Part shown: piece by piece, positions 26,088-34,239 of the stretch | Position numbering within the stretch: position 1 is the first letter of the stretch | Layout: every line of letters begins with the position of its first letter | Origin: JABFRJ01 sp963847145 | GTDB lineage: Bacteria; Pseudomonadota; Alphaproteobacteria; Rhizobiales; Hyphomicrobiaceae | Assembly (NCBI GenBank): GCA_963847145.1 | Contig: CAWJYN010000007.1 | Span: forward strand, 124,001 to 188,000 | Length of the DNA: 64,000 nt | Direction: 5' to 3' | Notes under the pieces: generated by a model | Database searches by the model: none | What the model saw: the letters and a program-made list of their open reading frames with translations, nothing else | Told to the model about the DNA's origin: nothing | Translations under genes and position numbers: made by a program

Positions 26088-27359
26088 TCAGCGCTTTTCT
26101 GCAGCGGCGGTTGCCGTGGCACCGGCCATCCGGCCGCCGCCACCGAGAACGGCGTCTGAAATACTGCGCGGCATCTTCCCCGGTGTCTCGATCAAGCCGA
26201 CGATCGGCATCACGAGCAGAAAGAATGCGAAGTAGTAGAGTGTGAACACACGCGACCAGATCACGTAGGCGCCTTCAGCAGGCTTGCCGCCCAGATAGCC
26301 GAGCGCAAGAACTGTGAAGAAGAACGCCCACAGGAACCACTTGAACAGAGGGCGGTACTTGGCCGAGCGGATGTTGCTGGTATCCAGCCAAGGGATGAAT
26401 GCAAGTACGGCGATCGCTGCGAACATGGCAATCACGCCACCCAGCTTTGAGGGGATTGCGCGCAGGATCGCGTAGAATGGCAGGAAGTACCATTCGGGCA
26501 CGATGTGAGCCGGAGTCGAGAGCGGATTGGCCTCGATGTAGTTGTCGGGATGGCCGAGGTAGTCGGGGGCGAAGAACACGAACCATGCATACAGCATGAT
26601 GAACACCGACATCGCGAAGATGTCTTTCATGAGTGCGAACGGCAGCATCGGCACGCTGTCGGACTTGGTTTTGATGTCGAGGCCGGTCGGGTTGTTCTGT
26701 CCAACCACATGCAGTGCCCAGACGTGCAGGATCACCACACCGGCGATCACGAACGGCAACAGGAAGTGGAGCGAGAAGAAGCGATTGAGCGTTACGCCAG
26801 ACACCGCGAAGTCACCCCACAGCCAGGTGCGGATACCGTCGCCGACAATCGGGATCGCGGAGAACAGATTGGTGATGACGGTGACACCCCAGAAGCTCAT
26901 CTGGCCCCACACGAGGGTGTAGCCAAGGAAGCCCGTCGCCATCATCAACAGGAAGATGATAACGCCAAGAATCCAGAGGATTTCGCGGGGGGCCTTATAA
27001 GAGCCGTAGTAGAGACCGCGCGCCATGTGCAGGTAGACCGCGAGGAAGAACATGGACGCGCCGACCGCGTGAATGTTGCGCAACAGCCAACCGTAGTTGA
27101 CGTCGCGGCGGATGCTCTCGACGGAGTCAAAGGCCGCCGTGTCGCTCGGCTGGTAGTGCATGGACAGCACCAGGCCGGACGCGATCTGGACGACGAGCAT
27201 GAAGGTGAGAATGCCGCCAAACGTCCACATGTAGTTCAGGTTGCGCGGGGTCGGGAAATCGACGAATTGGCCGTGCATCATGCGCGCGATGGGCAGACGG
27301 TCGTCCATCCACTTCGCGAATGCGCCTCGGGGTTGGTAGCTTGATCCGTGGTCGCTCAT
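26088..27359 (-). CDS. petB: Cytochrome b of the bc1 complex
   Basis: The 423-residue integral membrane protein carries two b hemes and the quinol sites. It shows GSVLMHYQPS-like LVLSMHYQPSDTAAFDSVE, RNIHAVGASMFFLAVYLHMARGLYYGSYK, TGFLGYTLVWGQMSFWG, the second His pair region LNRFFSLHFLLPFVIAGVVILHVWALH, and the Qo-site motif PEWYFLPFYAILRAIP. The stop is 19 bases before the preferred petC start and the gene begins 9 bases after petA. Confidence 0.98.
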   Translation of the reverse strand: MSDHGSSYQPRGAFAKWMDDRLPIARMMHGQFVDFPTPRNLNYMWTFGGILTFMLVVQIASGLVLSMHYQPSDTAAFDSVESIRRDVNYGWLLRNIHAVGASMFFLAVYLHMARGLYYGSYKAPREILWILGVIIFLLMMATGFLGYTLVWGQMSFWGVTVITNLFSAIPIVGDGIRTWLWGDFAVSGVTLNRFFSLHFLLPFVIAGVVILHVWALHVVGQNNPTGLDIKTKSDSVPMLPFALMKDIFAMSVFIMLYAWFVFFAPDYLGHPDNYIEANPLSTPAHIVPEWYFLPFYAILRAIPSKLGGVIAMFAAIAVLAFIPWLDTSNIRSAKYRPLFKWFLWAFFFTVLALGYLGGKPAEGAYVIWSRVFTLYYFAFFLLVMPIVGLIETPGKMPRSISDAVLGGGGRMAGATATAAAEKR

Positions 27360-27368
27360 AATCTTGCC

Positions 27369-27953
27369 TCAACCGATCTTGATCTTGGTGGCGGACACGA
27401 ACTCGTAAGGCGGCACTTCGAGATTGCGGGGTGCCGGGCCTTTGCGAATGCGGCCGGAGGTATCGTAGTGCGAGCCGTGGCAGGGGCAGAAGTAGCCGCC
27501 GTAATCACCGCGCTGGTCGCTCAGGCCCTGGCCTTTGGGGATGCAGCCAAGATGCGTGCAGATGCCGACAAGGACCAGCCAGTTCTCGCGGTCTTTTTTG
27601 ACTCGCTCTTTTTCGGAGCCGGCGGTGCGGTCGGCCAACTCGTTGAGCGGGGTCGCAACGGCCTTGGCGATCTCGTCCTTGGTGCGGTTGCGGATGAACA
27701 CCGGCTTACCGCGCCACAGAACCGTGATCGCTTGGCCCTCTTTGATGGGTGCCAGATCAACCTCGGTCGAGGCGAGCGCTTGCGTCGATGCGTCGGGGTT
27801 CATCTGTTGGATGAATGGCCACAGCGCGAGGGCGCCACCAAGGCCGGCCCAACCGAGCGCTGCGGTGGTGATGAAATCGCGCCGCGATGGTCCACCGGCG
27901 TGAGCTTCCTGACCCGCGTGGTGAGCGTGATCCGATTTCTTGTCCGATGCCAA
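27369..27953 (-). CDS. petA: Rieske iron-sulfur subunit of the bc1 complex
   Basis: The 194-residue protein has an N-terminal twin-arginine-type anchor (SRRDFITTAALGWAGLGG) and the 2Fe-2S ligand motifs CTHLGC and CPCHGSHYD. It accepts electrons from quinol and delivers them to cytochrome c1. The start appears to be TTG at 27953, because a strong GAGGAGG lies five bases before it and no ATG is in frame nearby. It is first of the three-gene operon petA-petB-petC. Confidence 0.97.
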   Translation of the reverse strand: MASDKKSDHAHHAGQEAHAGGPSRRDFITTAALGWAGLGGALALWPFIQQMNPDASTQALASTEVDLAPIKEGQAITVLWRGKPVFIRNRTKDEIAKAVATPLNELADRTAGSEKERVKKDRENWLVLVGICTHLGCIPKGQGLSDQRGDYGGYFCPCHGSHYDTSGRIRKGPAPRNLEVPPYEFVSATKIKIG

Positions 27954-28323
27954 GGCGGCCTCCTCAAATGTTCCATGTCTGACCCGGTGTCAGACATCGA
28001 CACCGGCACCGGCACCGCTGTCGCACGCGCACTCCGGTATCGGCATCATACGACGCGTCTAGCGGACGCACACCGCGGCGGTGTCACGAGCCTCATTCAT
28101 CGATACTGTGCGTGGAACTTAAGGACCCCACCGGTGCTCGTAAGGCACACGATATGGTACTCTAACGCCCCCCGACGCTTGACGTTTTGACGCGCGATCT
28201 TTTGGCATCCTTTGGCGGGGGTGGCAAGATTTCGGGGGTGCTGCATACCGCTCCGGTTTGAGGCAATTTGGCGCAGCCGCTGGGCTGGGCCGCCAGGCAA
28301 ACTCGCCCGCAGGACGGTCCCCA
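27954..28323. promoter_or_regulatory. petA/trmL divergent region with a perfect 9-bp inverted repeat in the petA leader
   Basis: The 370-base gap holds no gene. At 27975-27997 a perfect inverted repeat ATGTCTGAC-CCGGT-GTCAGACAT lies ten bases upstream of the petA Shine-Dalgarno (27959-27965). It could be an operator dyad or a leader hairpin affecting petA translation. It does not fit the FNR/FixK consensus TTGAT-N4-ATCAA. The rest includes a CACCGG short tandem repeat near 28008-28018 and presumably the two promoters. Confidence 0.5.
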
Positions 28324-28791
28324 ATGCGCCTTGCTCTTTATCAGCCGGATATCCCGCAGAACACGGGGACCATTCTCCGGATGGCCGCCTGTCTCGGCGT
28401 TGCGGTTGATATCATCGGGCCGACGGGCTTCGACATGACAGACCGGGCGCTTCGCCGCGCGGGGCTCGACTATCTGGTGCACGTGGAGATCGTTCGGCAT
28501 CTCGATTGGAGCCATTTCGAGGCCGCGCGCCGCGAAATGAGGTCGCGTCTGGTCCTGGCTACGACCCATGGTGCCATGCCCTATGTGCAGGCAACTTTTG
28601 TGGTCACCGACACGGTTCTGCTGGGACGCGAAAGTGCTGGCGTTGGCGAGCATGTGCACGCAGCAGCTGATCTTCGGGTCCGTGTTCCGATAGCCGCGGG
28701 CCTACGGTCGCTCAATATTGCGGTTGCGGGCGCGATGGTCCTTGGCGAGGCCCTGCGGCAGACGGGCGGTTTTGCGAGCACGGGTGCATGA
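28324..28791 (+). CDS. trmL: tRNA (cytidine(34)-2'-O)-methyltransferase
   Basis: The 155-residue SPOUT methyltransferase starts MRLALYQPDIPQNTGTILRMAACLG, the standard TrmL opening, with the C-terminal knot residues LLGRESAGV and VRVPIAAGLRSLNIAVAGAMVLGEALRQ. It methylates the wobble ribose of tRNA-Leu isoacceptors using SAM. The reading frame extends further upstream but the ATG at 28324 matches the family. It is convergent with ctaA. Confidence 0.95.
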   Translation: MRLALYQPDIPQNTGTILRMAACLGVAVDIIGPTGFDMTDRALRRAGLDYLVHVEIVRHLDWSHFEAARREMRSRLVLATTHGAMPYVQATFVVTDTVLLGRESAGVGEHVHAAADLRVRVPIAAGLRSLNIAVAGAMVLGEALRQTGGFASTGA

Positions 28792-28804
28792 TGGGCGGCA
28801 GCCG

Positions 28805-29878
28805 TCAGGGTTGGTGGGCGGCTTGAAGCGTGTGCAGGTGCCAAACCGCTGCGGCGAGCACCAGCATGGCCATCATTTGATGTCCGAGCGCGAGTGGTAG
28901 AGGGACGTGCGCAAGGAGGGTCCAGATGCCAAGGGCGATTTGGCCAGCCACTACTAGCATGAGCGCGGCAGCAGAGCGGCGCATGTGTTCGTCGTCGGCG
29001 GTCGTGATAACTCGCAATCCGTGCCAGAAGACTGCGGCCGCCAACAGATAGGCGAGTACGCGATGATCGAATTGGACCGTGGCCGCATTTTCGAAGGCGT
29101 TCAGCCACCACGGCGACATGGCACTCAACCCGCCAGGCACAATACGGCCGTCCATCAGTGGCCAGGTGTTGTAGGCGAGCCCGGCTTTGAGGCCGGCGAC
29201 CAAGGCGCCAGCGCCGACTTGCACGAAAACGAGTGCTACGACGATGATCGCGGTGGCGCGGCTGCCGGCTGCCAGGGTTTGCAGCCGGATGCGAGGGGTT
29301 ACTGGCCGGCCGACGTTCAAAGCCGTCCAAAGCAGAGCCGCTAACAATACCGATGCAAGAAGCAAGTGTGCGGCCAGGCGGTATTGGCTGACGTCTGTCC
29401 GTTGGCTGAGGCCCGACTGAACCATGTACCAGCCAAGCGCGCCTTGAAGGCCGCCCAGAAGGAACAACCCGCCAAGTTGCCAACCAAGGGAACGCGTGAT
29501 CGCGCCGCGGGCGATAAAAACTAGAAATGGGATGAGGAACGCAAGTCCGATCAGGCGACCAAAGAAGCGGTGTCCCCACTCCCACCAATAGATGGATTTG
29601 AACGCAGCAAGCGACATGCCTTTGTTGAGGATTTTGTATTGCGGGATCTGCTGGTACTTCTCAAATGCGTCTTGCCAAGCGGCGTCACTCAAAGGGGGCA
29701 TGGTCCCCATGATTGGCTGCCATTCCGTGATCGACAGGCCTGAACCGGTTAGCCGTGTCGCGCCGCCGATAGCGACCATCAGGAATACGAGAGCGGCCAT
29801 CGCGAACAACCAGAGTTGCAACGGCTGCTGGTGTTCGCCGTGCCCTCTGGCGTGTACGATGCTACCTAACGTCGCCAT
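28805..29878 (-). CDS. ctaA: Heme A synthase (COX15/CtaA, type 2)
   Basis: The 357-residue, eight-helix membrane protein oxidises the C8 methyl of heme O to give heme A for cytochrome c oxidase. Family blocks are GGATRLTGSGLSITEWQPIMG, WWEWGHRFFGRLIGLAFL, LGWYMVQSGLSQRTDVSQYRLAAHLL and QFDHRVLAYLLAA. The four heme-ligand histidine positions (EWGHR, RLAAHL, QFDHR, ALGHQ) are all visible. The ATG at 29878 has AGGGA nine bases upstream. It fits the aerobic chain implied by petABC. Confidence 0.96.
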   Translation of the reverse strand: MATLGSIVHARGHGEHQQPLQLWLFAMAALVFLMVAIGGATRLTGSGLSITEWQPIMGTMPPLSDAAWQDAFEKYQQIPQYKILNKGMSLAAFKSIYWWEWGHRFFGRLIGLAFLIPFLVFIARGAITRSLGWQLGGLFLLGGLQGALGWYMVQSGLSQRTDVSQYRLAAHLLLASVLLAALLWTALNVGRPVTPRIRLQTLAAGSRATAIIVVALVFVQVGAGALVAGLKAGLAYNTWPLMDGRIVPGGLSAMSPWWLNAFENAATVQFDHRVLAYLLAAAVFWHGLRVITTADDEHMRRSAAALMLVVAGQIALGIWTLLAHVPLPLALGHQMMAMLVLAAAVWHLHTLQAAHQP

Positions 29879-30034
29879 TCGAATTATCCCTGCCGCCAAT
29901 AGTCGATAACGCTTGTAGACAAAGGTGCCCGGCGATCCATTGGCTAACGGCCGGGCTTCGGCCAAACAATGTGCCGTAGCATCGCGGGCTGAAGCGTGGC
30001 ACGTTCAACGCTGGCCGACCTTGGAGTCTCAGGC

Positions 30035-30262
30035 ATGCTCATGACAAACCCGGGCCGTAAGCTTGCAGGCACAATTGGGTTGTTTGTGTTGCTGCTGGTG
30101 TATGTCATGCTGGTCATGGCGTTCGCATCGAGTGCGCTACCGGCTGCCGGTGGGTGGGTGGGAACACTCTTCCACATCGTCGCTGGCGTTGGCTGGGTGC
30201 CAATCGCCATGCTCCTGGTGAGCTGGATGTATAGCCGGGACAAGCCGCGGCCGCGGCCATAA
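30035..30262 (+). CDS. DUF2842 small membrane protein
   Basis: The 75-residue protein has a basic start (NPGRKLAG), a first helix (TIGLFVLLLVYVMLVMAFAS), and a second helix around HIVAGVGWVPIAMLLVSWM, the pattern of DUF2842, an alphaproteobacterial family of unknown role. GGAG nine bases upstream supports the ATG at 30035. It is divergent from ctaA, a neighbour often seen near this family in my recollection. A CACCGG/CCGGTG hairpin follows the stop. Confidence 0.75.
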   Translation: MLMTNPGRKLAGTIGLFVLLLVYVMLVMAFASSALPAAGGWVGTLFHIVAGVGWVPIAMLLVSWMYSRDKPRPRP

Positions 30263-30462
30263 CACCGGTTTGATGATCCGGTGACAGACGTGGTGCGTTG
30301 GGGCCATGATGCGTCGAGATGTCATGGCGCGACGCGTTAACCGTAGCGTGCCATGGCGGCACGTTTGGCGGCTGAGAACCTTTCTCAAGACGTGCTTCAT
30401 GCTCTACGATCCTGGGTGCAGACGACAGAACTACGGGCAACAAAAATACGAAAGTTCATTGC

Positions 30463-31176
30463 GTGAACGACCAATCAGATGCGCCAGGAACGTCCGTGGA
30501 GCTCCCTGTTTCTGAACGGATCAGGAAGCGGCTGCGGCGGAACAAAATGAAGTTCCTTGCCAATGACAATATCTCCGGCGCGATCGAGCCGGGTGAGCTC
30601 GATGGGCTGCTCGATGAGGTGACGGCGAAGATGAAGGCTGTGCTCGACAGCCTAGTGATTGATGTTGAAAACGATCACAACACGCAAGACACCGCACGCC
30701 GCGTCGCGAAAATGTATATCAATGAAGTTTTTCGGGGGCGCTATGCGCCAGCGCCGGCTGTTACCGAGTTTCCGAATGCATCGAGCCTCAATGAGCTGAT
30801 GATTGTTGGTCCGGTTGTTGTGCGGAGTGCGTGCAGCCATCATTTCTGCCCGATCATGGGGCGGATTTGGTTTGGTGTGATGCCCAATCAACATTCCAAT
30901 TTGATTGGCCTGTCAAAGTATGCCCGTTTGGCGGATTGGATCATGTCGCGACCACAGATCCAGGAAGAGGCGATTACGCAGATCGCCGAACTGCTGATGG
31001 ATATGGTGAAGCCTGATGGTCTCGCCGTGGTCATGGAGGCTGATCATTTCTGTATGCATTGGCGCGGCGTCAAAGACACGAATGCGAAAATGATCAATAG
31101 CGTCATGCGCGGATCGTTTTTGAAGAATGCCGCCTTGCGCCGTGAATTCCTGGCGCTTATCTCGCCGAAACTCTGA
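30463..31176 (+). CDS. folE: GTP cyclohydrolase I
   Basis: The 237-residue enzyme converts GTP to 7,8-dihydroneopterin triphosphate, first step of folate and of other pterin or deazapurine pathways. Zinc-site residues are Cys124, His126 and His127 in SACSHHFCPIMG, with the second Cys in ADHFCMHWRGVKD; INSVMRGSF near the end is also typical. The start is GTG at 30463. Its stop is only seven bases before the start of the BLUF gene, so the two are almost certainly co-transcribed and translationally coupled. Confidence 0.93.
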   Translation: MNDQSDAPGTSVELPVSERIRKRLRRNKMKFLANDNISGAIEPGELDGLLDEVTAKMKAVLDSLVIDVENDHNTQDTARRVAKMYINEVFRGRYAPAPAVTEFPNASSLNELMIVGPVVVRSACSHHFCPIMGRIWFGVMPNQHSNLIGLSKYARLADWIMSRPQIQEEAITQIAELLMDMVKPDGLAVVMEADHFCMHWRGVKDTNAKMINSVMRGSFLKNAALRREFLALISPKL

Positions 31177-31183
31177 GGGTCAC

Positions 31184-31612
31184 ATGCTCGTTCGTTGCCT
31201 CTACGCCAGCCGGGCCGCCAAGTCGCACGGCGACGCGACACTGGATACCATTCTGAAGCAATCGCGGAAGAATAACGCCAAGCATGGTATTACTGGAATG
31301 CTTTGCTTTGCAAATGGGGTGTTCGTGCAAGTGATTGAAGGTGGGCGCACAGAAGTCAGCCGACTGATGAGTGTGATTATTCAGGACGATCGAAATATTG
31401 ATGTCGAAATTCTCTCGTTCGCTGAAATCACGGAGCGGCGATTTGGAAATTGGAATATGGGGCAGGTCAATATCGCGACTGTTAATCCGGCGGTGCTGCT
31501 GAGGTATTCGGAAAAGCCAGAGCTTAATCCATTTGTTTGTTCGGCTGACGCGACGATGGCCATGCTGGGTGACATCGCTGAGGCCGGGTCCATCGTTCAT
31601 CGAACGGCGTGA
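31184..31612 (+). CDS. BLUF-domain blue-light photoreceptor (single domain)
   Basis: The 142-residue protein is a short BLUF sensor: LVRCLYASRA, SRKNNAKHGITGMLCFANGVFVQVIEGG, and RRFGNWNMGQ. Tyr7, Asn31, Gln49, Trp90 and Met92 correspond, at a constant offset of 14, to Tyr21, Asn45, Gln63, Trp104 and Met106 of AppA, so the FAD photocycle residues are all kept. After about residue 95 there is only a short tail with no effector domain, so output must go through a partner protein. GAGGGT precedes the ATG. It follows folE by seven bases. Confidence 0.92.
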   Translation: MLVRCLYASRAAKSHGDATLDTILKQSRKNNAKHGITGMLCFANGVFVQVIEGGRTEVSRLMSVIIQDDRNIDVEILSFAEITERRFGNWNMGQVNIATVNPAVLLRYSEKPELNPFVCSADATMAMLGDIAEAGSIVHRTA

Positions 31613-31637
31613 TGACTTGGTTGCCGTGTTGCCGGGA

Positions 31638-32198
31638 TCAATCAAATAGCCCTGGCAAGTTCGATTGACCGTGGTCGAGATCAACGCCTTCAAGGCGCAA
31701 CAGGCGCTGTTTGGTTGCGGCACCGCCGAATGCCGAGAACCCGCCAATTTCCTTGGCGGCGGCGAGGACGCGATGGCACGGCACGATGACCGGCCACGGG
31801 TTGCGGGCCATGGCTGTGCCGACGGCTTGCGCGGCGCTTGGGCTGCCAGCACTAAGCGCCAGTGCGCCATAGGTCGTGGTTGTGCCAAAAGGTACGCTCC
31901 GAAGGGCCGCATAGACGCGCTGATTGAAATCAGTGACGGCTTGAAGGTCCAGCTCGATCGCCTGGAAGTCTATTGGTGAACCGTCGAAGTACAGGCGCAG
32001 CGATGTGATGCAGTCTTCGATGTGGGTTGGGGGTGCGCAATCGGATCTCGTGGCGCCGTACCGCTGGAGGCGCCCGTTTGCCGCGTCGGCGTTCTGCTCG
32101 GGCAATTGCGCGCGGGTCAAGCCGACATCGGTCCAAGCGATGCCGCACGTGCCGAAGGCCGTTGCGAAGAGTTGGTAGGTCTGTGGTCTCGTTGCCAC
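31638..32198 (-). CDS. ogt: Methylated-DNA--[protein]-cysteine S-methyltransferase
   Basis: The 186-residue suicide repair protein transfers methyl groups from O6-methylguanine to its own cysteine. The active site IVPCHRVLAA is present, as are VPFGTTTTYGALA (helix-turn-helix DNA-binding region), the Arg-finger region SAAQAVGTAMARNP and GGFSAFGGAATKQRLLRLEG. The N-terminal Ada-like regulatory domain is absent, as in Ogt. It is convergent with the BLUF gene. Confidence 0.93.
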   Translation of the reverse strand: MATRPQTYQLFATAFGTCGIAWTDVGLTRAQLPEQNADAANGRLQRYGATRSDCAPPTHIEDCITSLRLYFDGSPIDFQAIELDLQAVTDFNQRVYAALRSVPFGTTTTYGALALSAGSPSAAQAVGTAMARNPWPVIVPCHRVLAAAKEIGGFSAFGGAATKQRLLRLEGVDLDHGQSNLPGLFD

Positions 32199-32348
32199 TG
32201 GATGGTCGCCATTTGGACGTCATGTTGCATGGCGGCGGGTGCGGCGGAGCGGCTCTTGGTTGGCTGTTCCGCCGTCTACGCCTATACTGCTGCAGTGCTG
32301 GGCATGATGTCCAGACTTCCGGCTGAAATGATTTGCCAGAGGGTTCCG

Positions 32349-33029
32349 ATGACAGGCTTTTGCATCCAAAAGCGCCAGCGTGCGGTGTCTTCTGCACTGG
32401 TCGAAGCGTTCAGGGTGCTTCCCGTCGCCAACGTCAGCGATAGTATGTGGCGGATGACGGCGGCTGGCGCGCAACTCCGTCCGATGCACGATGCGCGCGG
32501 CAGGGCGCTGGCTGGTCCCGCGCTGACGGTCAAGACGCGGCCTGGCGACAATTTGATGCTGCATAAGGCACTTGATCTGGCGCAGCCCGGTGATGTGGTC
32601 GTCTGTGACGCTGGCGGCGATCTCACCAACGCGCTCATTGGCGAGCTGATGATTGCGCATGCGATCAAGCGTGGACTTGCCGGGGTAGTCATTAACGGCG
32701 CTATCCGCGATGCGTCGGCCATACGCGCGGGCACGTTTCCGGTGTTTGCCGCTGGGGTCACGCATCGCGGGCCCTACAAGGATGGTCCGGGTGAAATCAA
32801 TGTGCCGATCGCCATTGATGGCATGGTGATCGAGCCGGGTGATCTCATTTTGGGCGACGATGATGGGCTTGTTTGCGTCCCGTTCGCGCACCTGGCGAAG
32901 GTGCTGGCGGCGACACAGGCCAAGCAGGCGGCCGAAGTGAAGCAAATGGCATCGATTAGGGCCGGGACCAGTGATCGCGCTTGGATTGATGCGACGCTCA
33001 AGCGGCTTGGCTGCGAGATCGAGACCTGA
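32349..33029 (+). CDS. RraA family protein (HMG/oxaloacetate aldolase-like)
   Basis: The 226-residue protein contains LPVANVSDSMWRM, GRALAGPALTVKTRPGDNLM, DVVVCDAGGDLTNALIGELM, the key GVVINGAIRDASAIRAG (the R-D pair binds substrate and metal in RraA-like aldolases) and PGDLILGDDDGLVCVP. Members include the RNase E regulator RraA and 4-hydroxy-4-methyl-2-oxoglutarate aldolase. The fuller length and GDDDGLV motif favour the aldolase branch, but the substrate is unproved. The ATG at 32349 has AGAGGG six bases upstream. Confidence 0.85.
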   Translation: MTGFCIQKRQRAVSSALVEAFRVLPVANVSDSMWRMTAAGAQLRPMHDARGRALAGPALTVKTRPGDNLMLHKALDLAQPGDVVVCDAGGDLTNALIGELMIAHAIKRGLAGVVINGAIRDASAIRAGTFPVFAAGVTHRGPYKDGPGEINVPIAIDGMVIEPGDLILGDDDGLVCVPFAHLAKVLAATQAKQAAEVKQMASIRAGTSDRAWIDATLKRLGCEIET

Positions 33030-34166
33030 GTGGTGGATCACGTGTTCCAGACGATGCCGAGATGGCCAGCTGCCAGTTTGCGGCAGACTAGGGGTTGGGG
33101 ATCATGCCGTCCATTCGCGGTGTTGAGCTTCATTGTCATCGCGGTGGCTAGCACGGCGCCTGAGGCCTCTGCGCAGTCGAAGGCGCCGGTCGCGACGGCC
33201 CGAGGTGCTGATAGTGCCGATGCTATCAAGGCGCGCCGGGTGCGGCTGGGTGCCGCCAAGACATGGGGCTATCAGCTGCGCATCACCGATCTAGCGCCGC
33301 TCTACGGCTCTGATCCGGATTTGCTGGTTATTGATCATGGCTTGGCTGCGCGCCGCGACGGCAAGCTGTTGTTTGACGCCGACGAGATTGCACGGCTGAA
33401 GGTTCGGGCTGATGGACGGCGGCGGATCGTATTGTCGTATCTGTCCATCGGCGAAGCAGAACAGTACCGCTTTTACTGGCAAGCCGCGTGGTGCAGCCGG
33501 GCGACCGCGCCACGCTGGGTTGGTGCGGTCAATCCGAACTGGCCGGGCAACTATCCGGTGCGCTTTTGGGAACCAGAATGGCAAGCGTTGCTGCTGGACG
33601 GCACCGAGAGCTACCTTGCGAGGATCCAAGCGCAGGGCTTTGATGGGATTTATCTTGATCGGACCGATGTCTGGAGTGAATGGACACAGGAGCGTTCTTC
33701 AGCTGAGCGCGATATGATCACCTTTCTTCAGCGGATTGCAAAGGCTGCACGCGCGCGCGATCCGGGCTTTCTGGTGGTGATGCAAAACGCCGAAGAGCTG
33801 CTCGCGCACCGAGCTGTGCGCCGGGTGCTGGATGGTGTTGCGAAGGAAGATCTGCTGCACGGCATCAATTTTACCGAAGCCGCAAACGACATCGAAACGG
33901 TCAATGATGCACTGACGCACCTTAAGCGCGGACGTGCCGACGGCTTGCCGGTTTTTGCCGTCGAGTATCTGGCCGATCCCCAGCTCGTGGACGCAGCGCG
34001 CCGGCGGCTTGAAGGCTTTGGCTTTGTTCCGACCTTTGCGCCGCGGCTGCTCGATAGTCTCGCTGCGGTCCCGCCGGCGCCACGAGAGGCACCGCGGCCG
34101 CCGCCTGCGGCGCTCGCGCCACAGTCCTCCTGGGGCGAGGGTGGGCCAACGTGTCTTTTGGATTGA
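33030..34166 (+). CDS. Secreted GH114/TM1410-like putative glycoside hydrolase
   Basis: The protein (378 residues from GTG at 33030; 370 from ATG at 33054) has an N-terminal signal (FAVLSFIVIAVASTAPEASAQ). It then shows a TIM-barrel type domain: WGYQLRITDLAPL, RRIVLSYLSIGEAEQYRFYW, WPGNYPVRFWEPEWQ, GFDGIYLDRTDVW with the likely catalytic acid pair, and GINFTEAANDIE, AVEYLADP. This matches the TM1410/endo-alpha-1,4-polygalactosaminidase superfamily. The C-terminus is Pro/Ala-rich and seems disordered. The start touches the rraA stop (TGAGTG), so coupling is possible. The substrate, probably an amino-sugar polymer, is inference. Confidence 0.75.
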   Translation: MVDHVFQTMPRWPAASLRQTRGWGSCRPFAVLSFIVIAVASTAPEASAQSKAPVATARGADSADAIKARRVRLGAAKTWGYQLRITDLAPLYGSDPDLLVIDHGLAARRDGKLLFDADEIARLKVRADGRRRIVLSYLSIGEAEQYRFYWQAAWCSRATAPRWVGAVNPNWPGNYPVRFWEPEWQALLLDGTESYLARIQAQGFDGIYLDRTDVWSEWTQERSSAERDMITFLQRIAKAARARDPGFLVVMQNAEELLAHRAVRRVLDGVAKEDLLHGINFTEAANDIETVNDALTHLKRGRADGLPVFAVEYLADPQLVDAARRRLEGFGFVPTFAPRLLDSLAAVPPAPREAPRPPPAALAPQSSWGEGGPTCLLD

Positions 34167-34239
34167 GGCCTGGGATCGCAAGAGCGTTGTGGACGACGTG
34201 ATTGCGCGCGGGCTGAAAAAAGAGACCATAACGCGGCGC

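Noticed and set aside
27975..27997. FNR/FixK binding site upstream of petA
   Set aside because: The dyad is ATGTCTGAC/GTCAGACAT and not TTGAT-N4-ATCAA.
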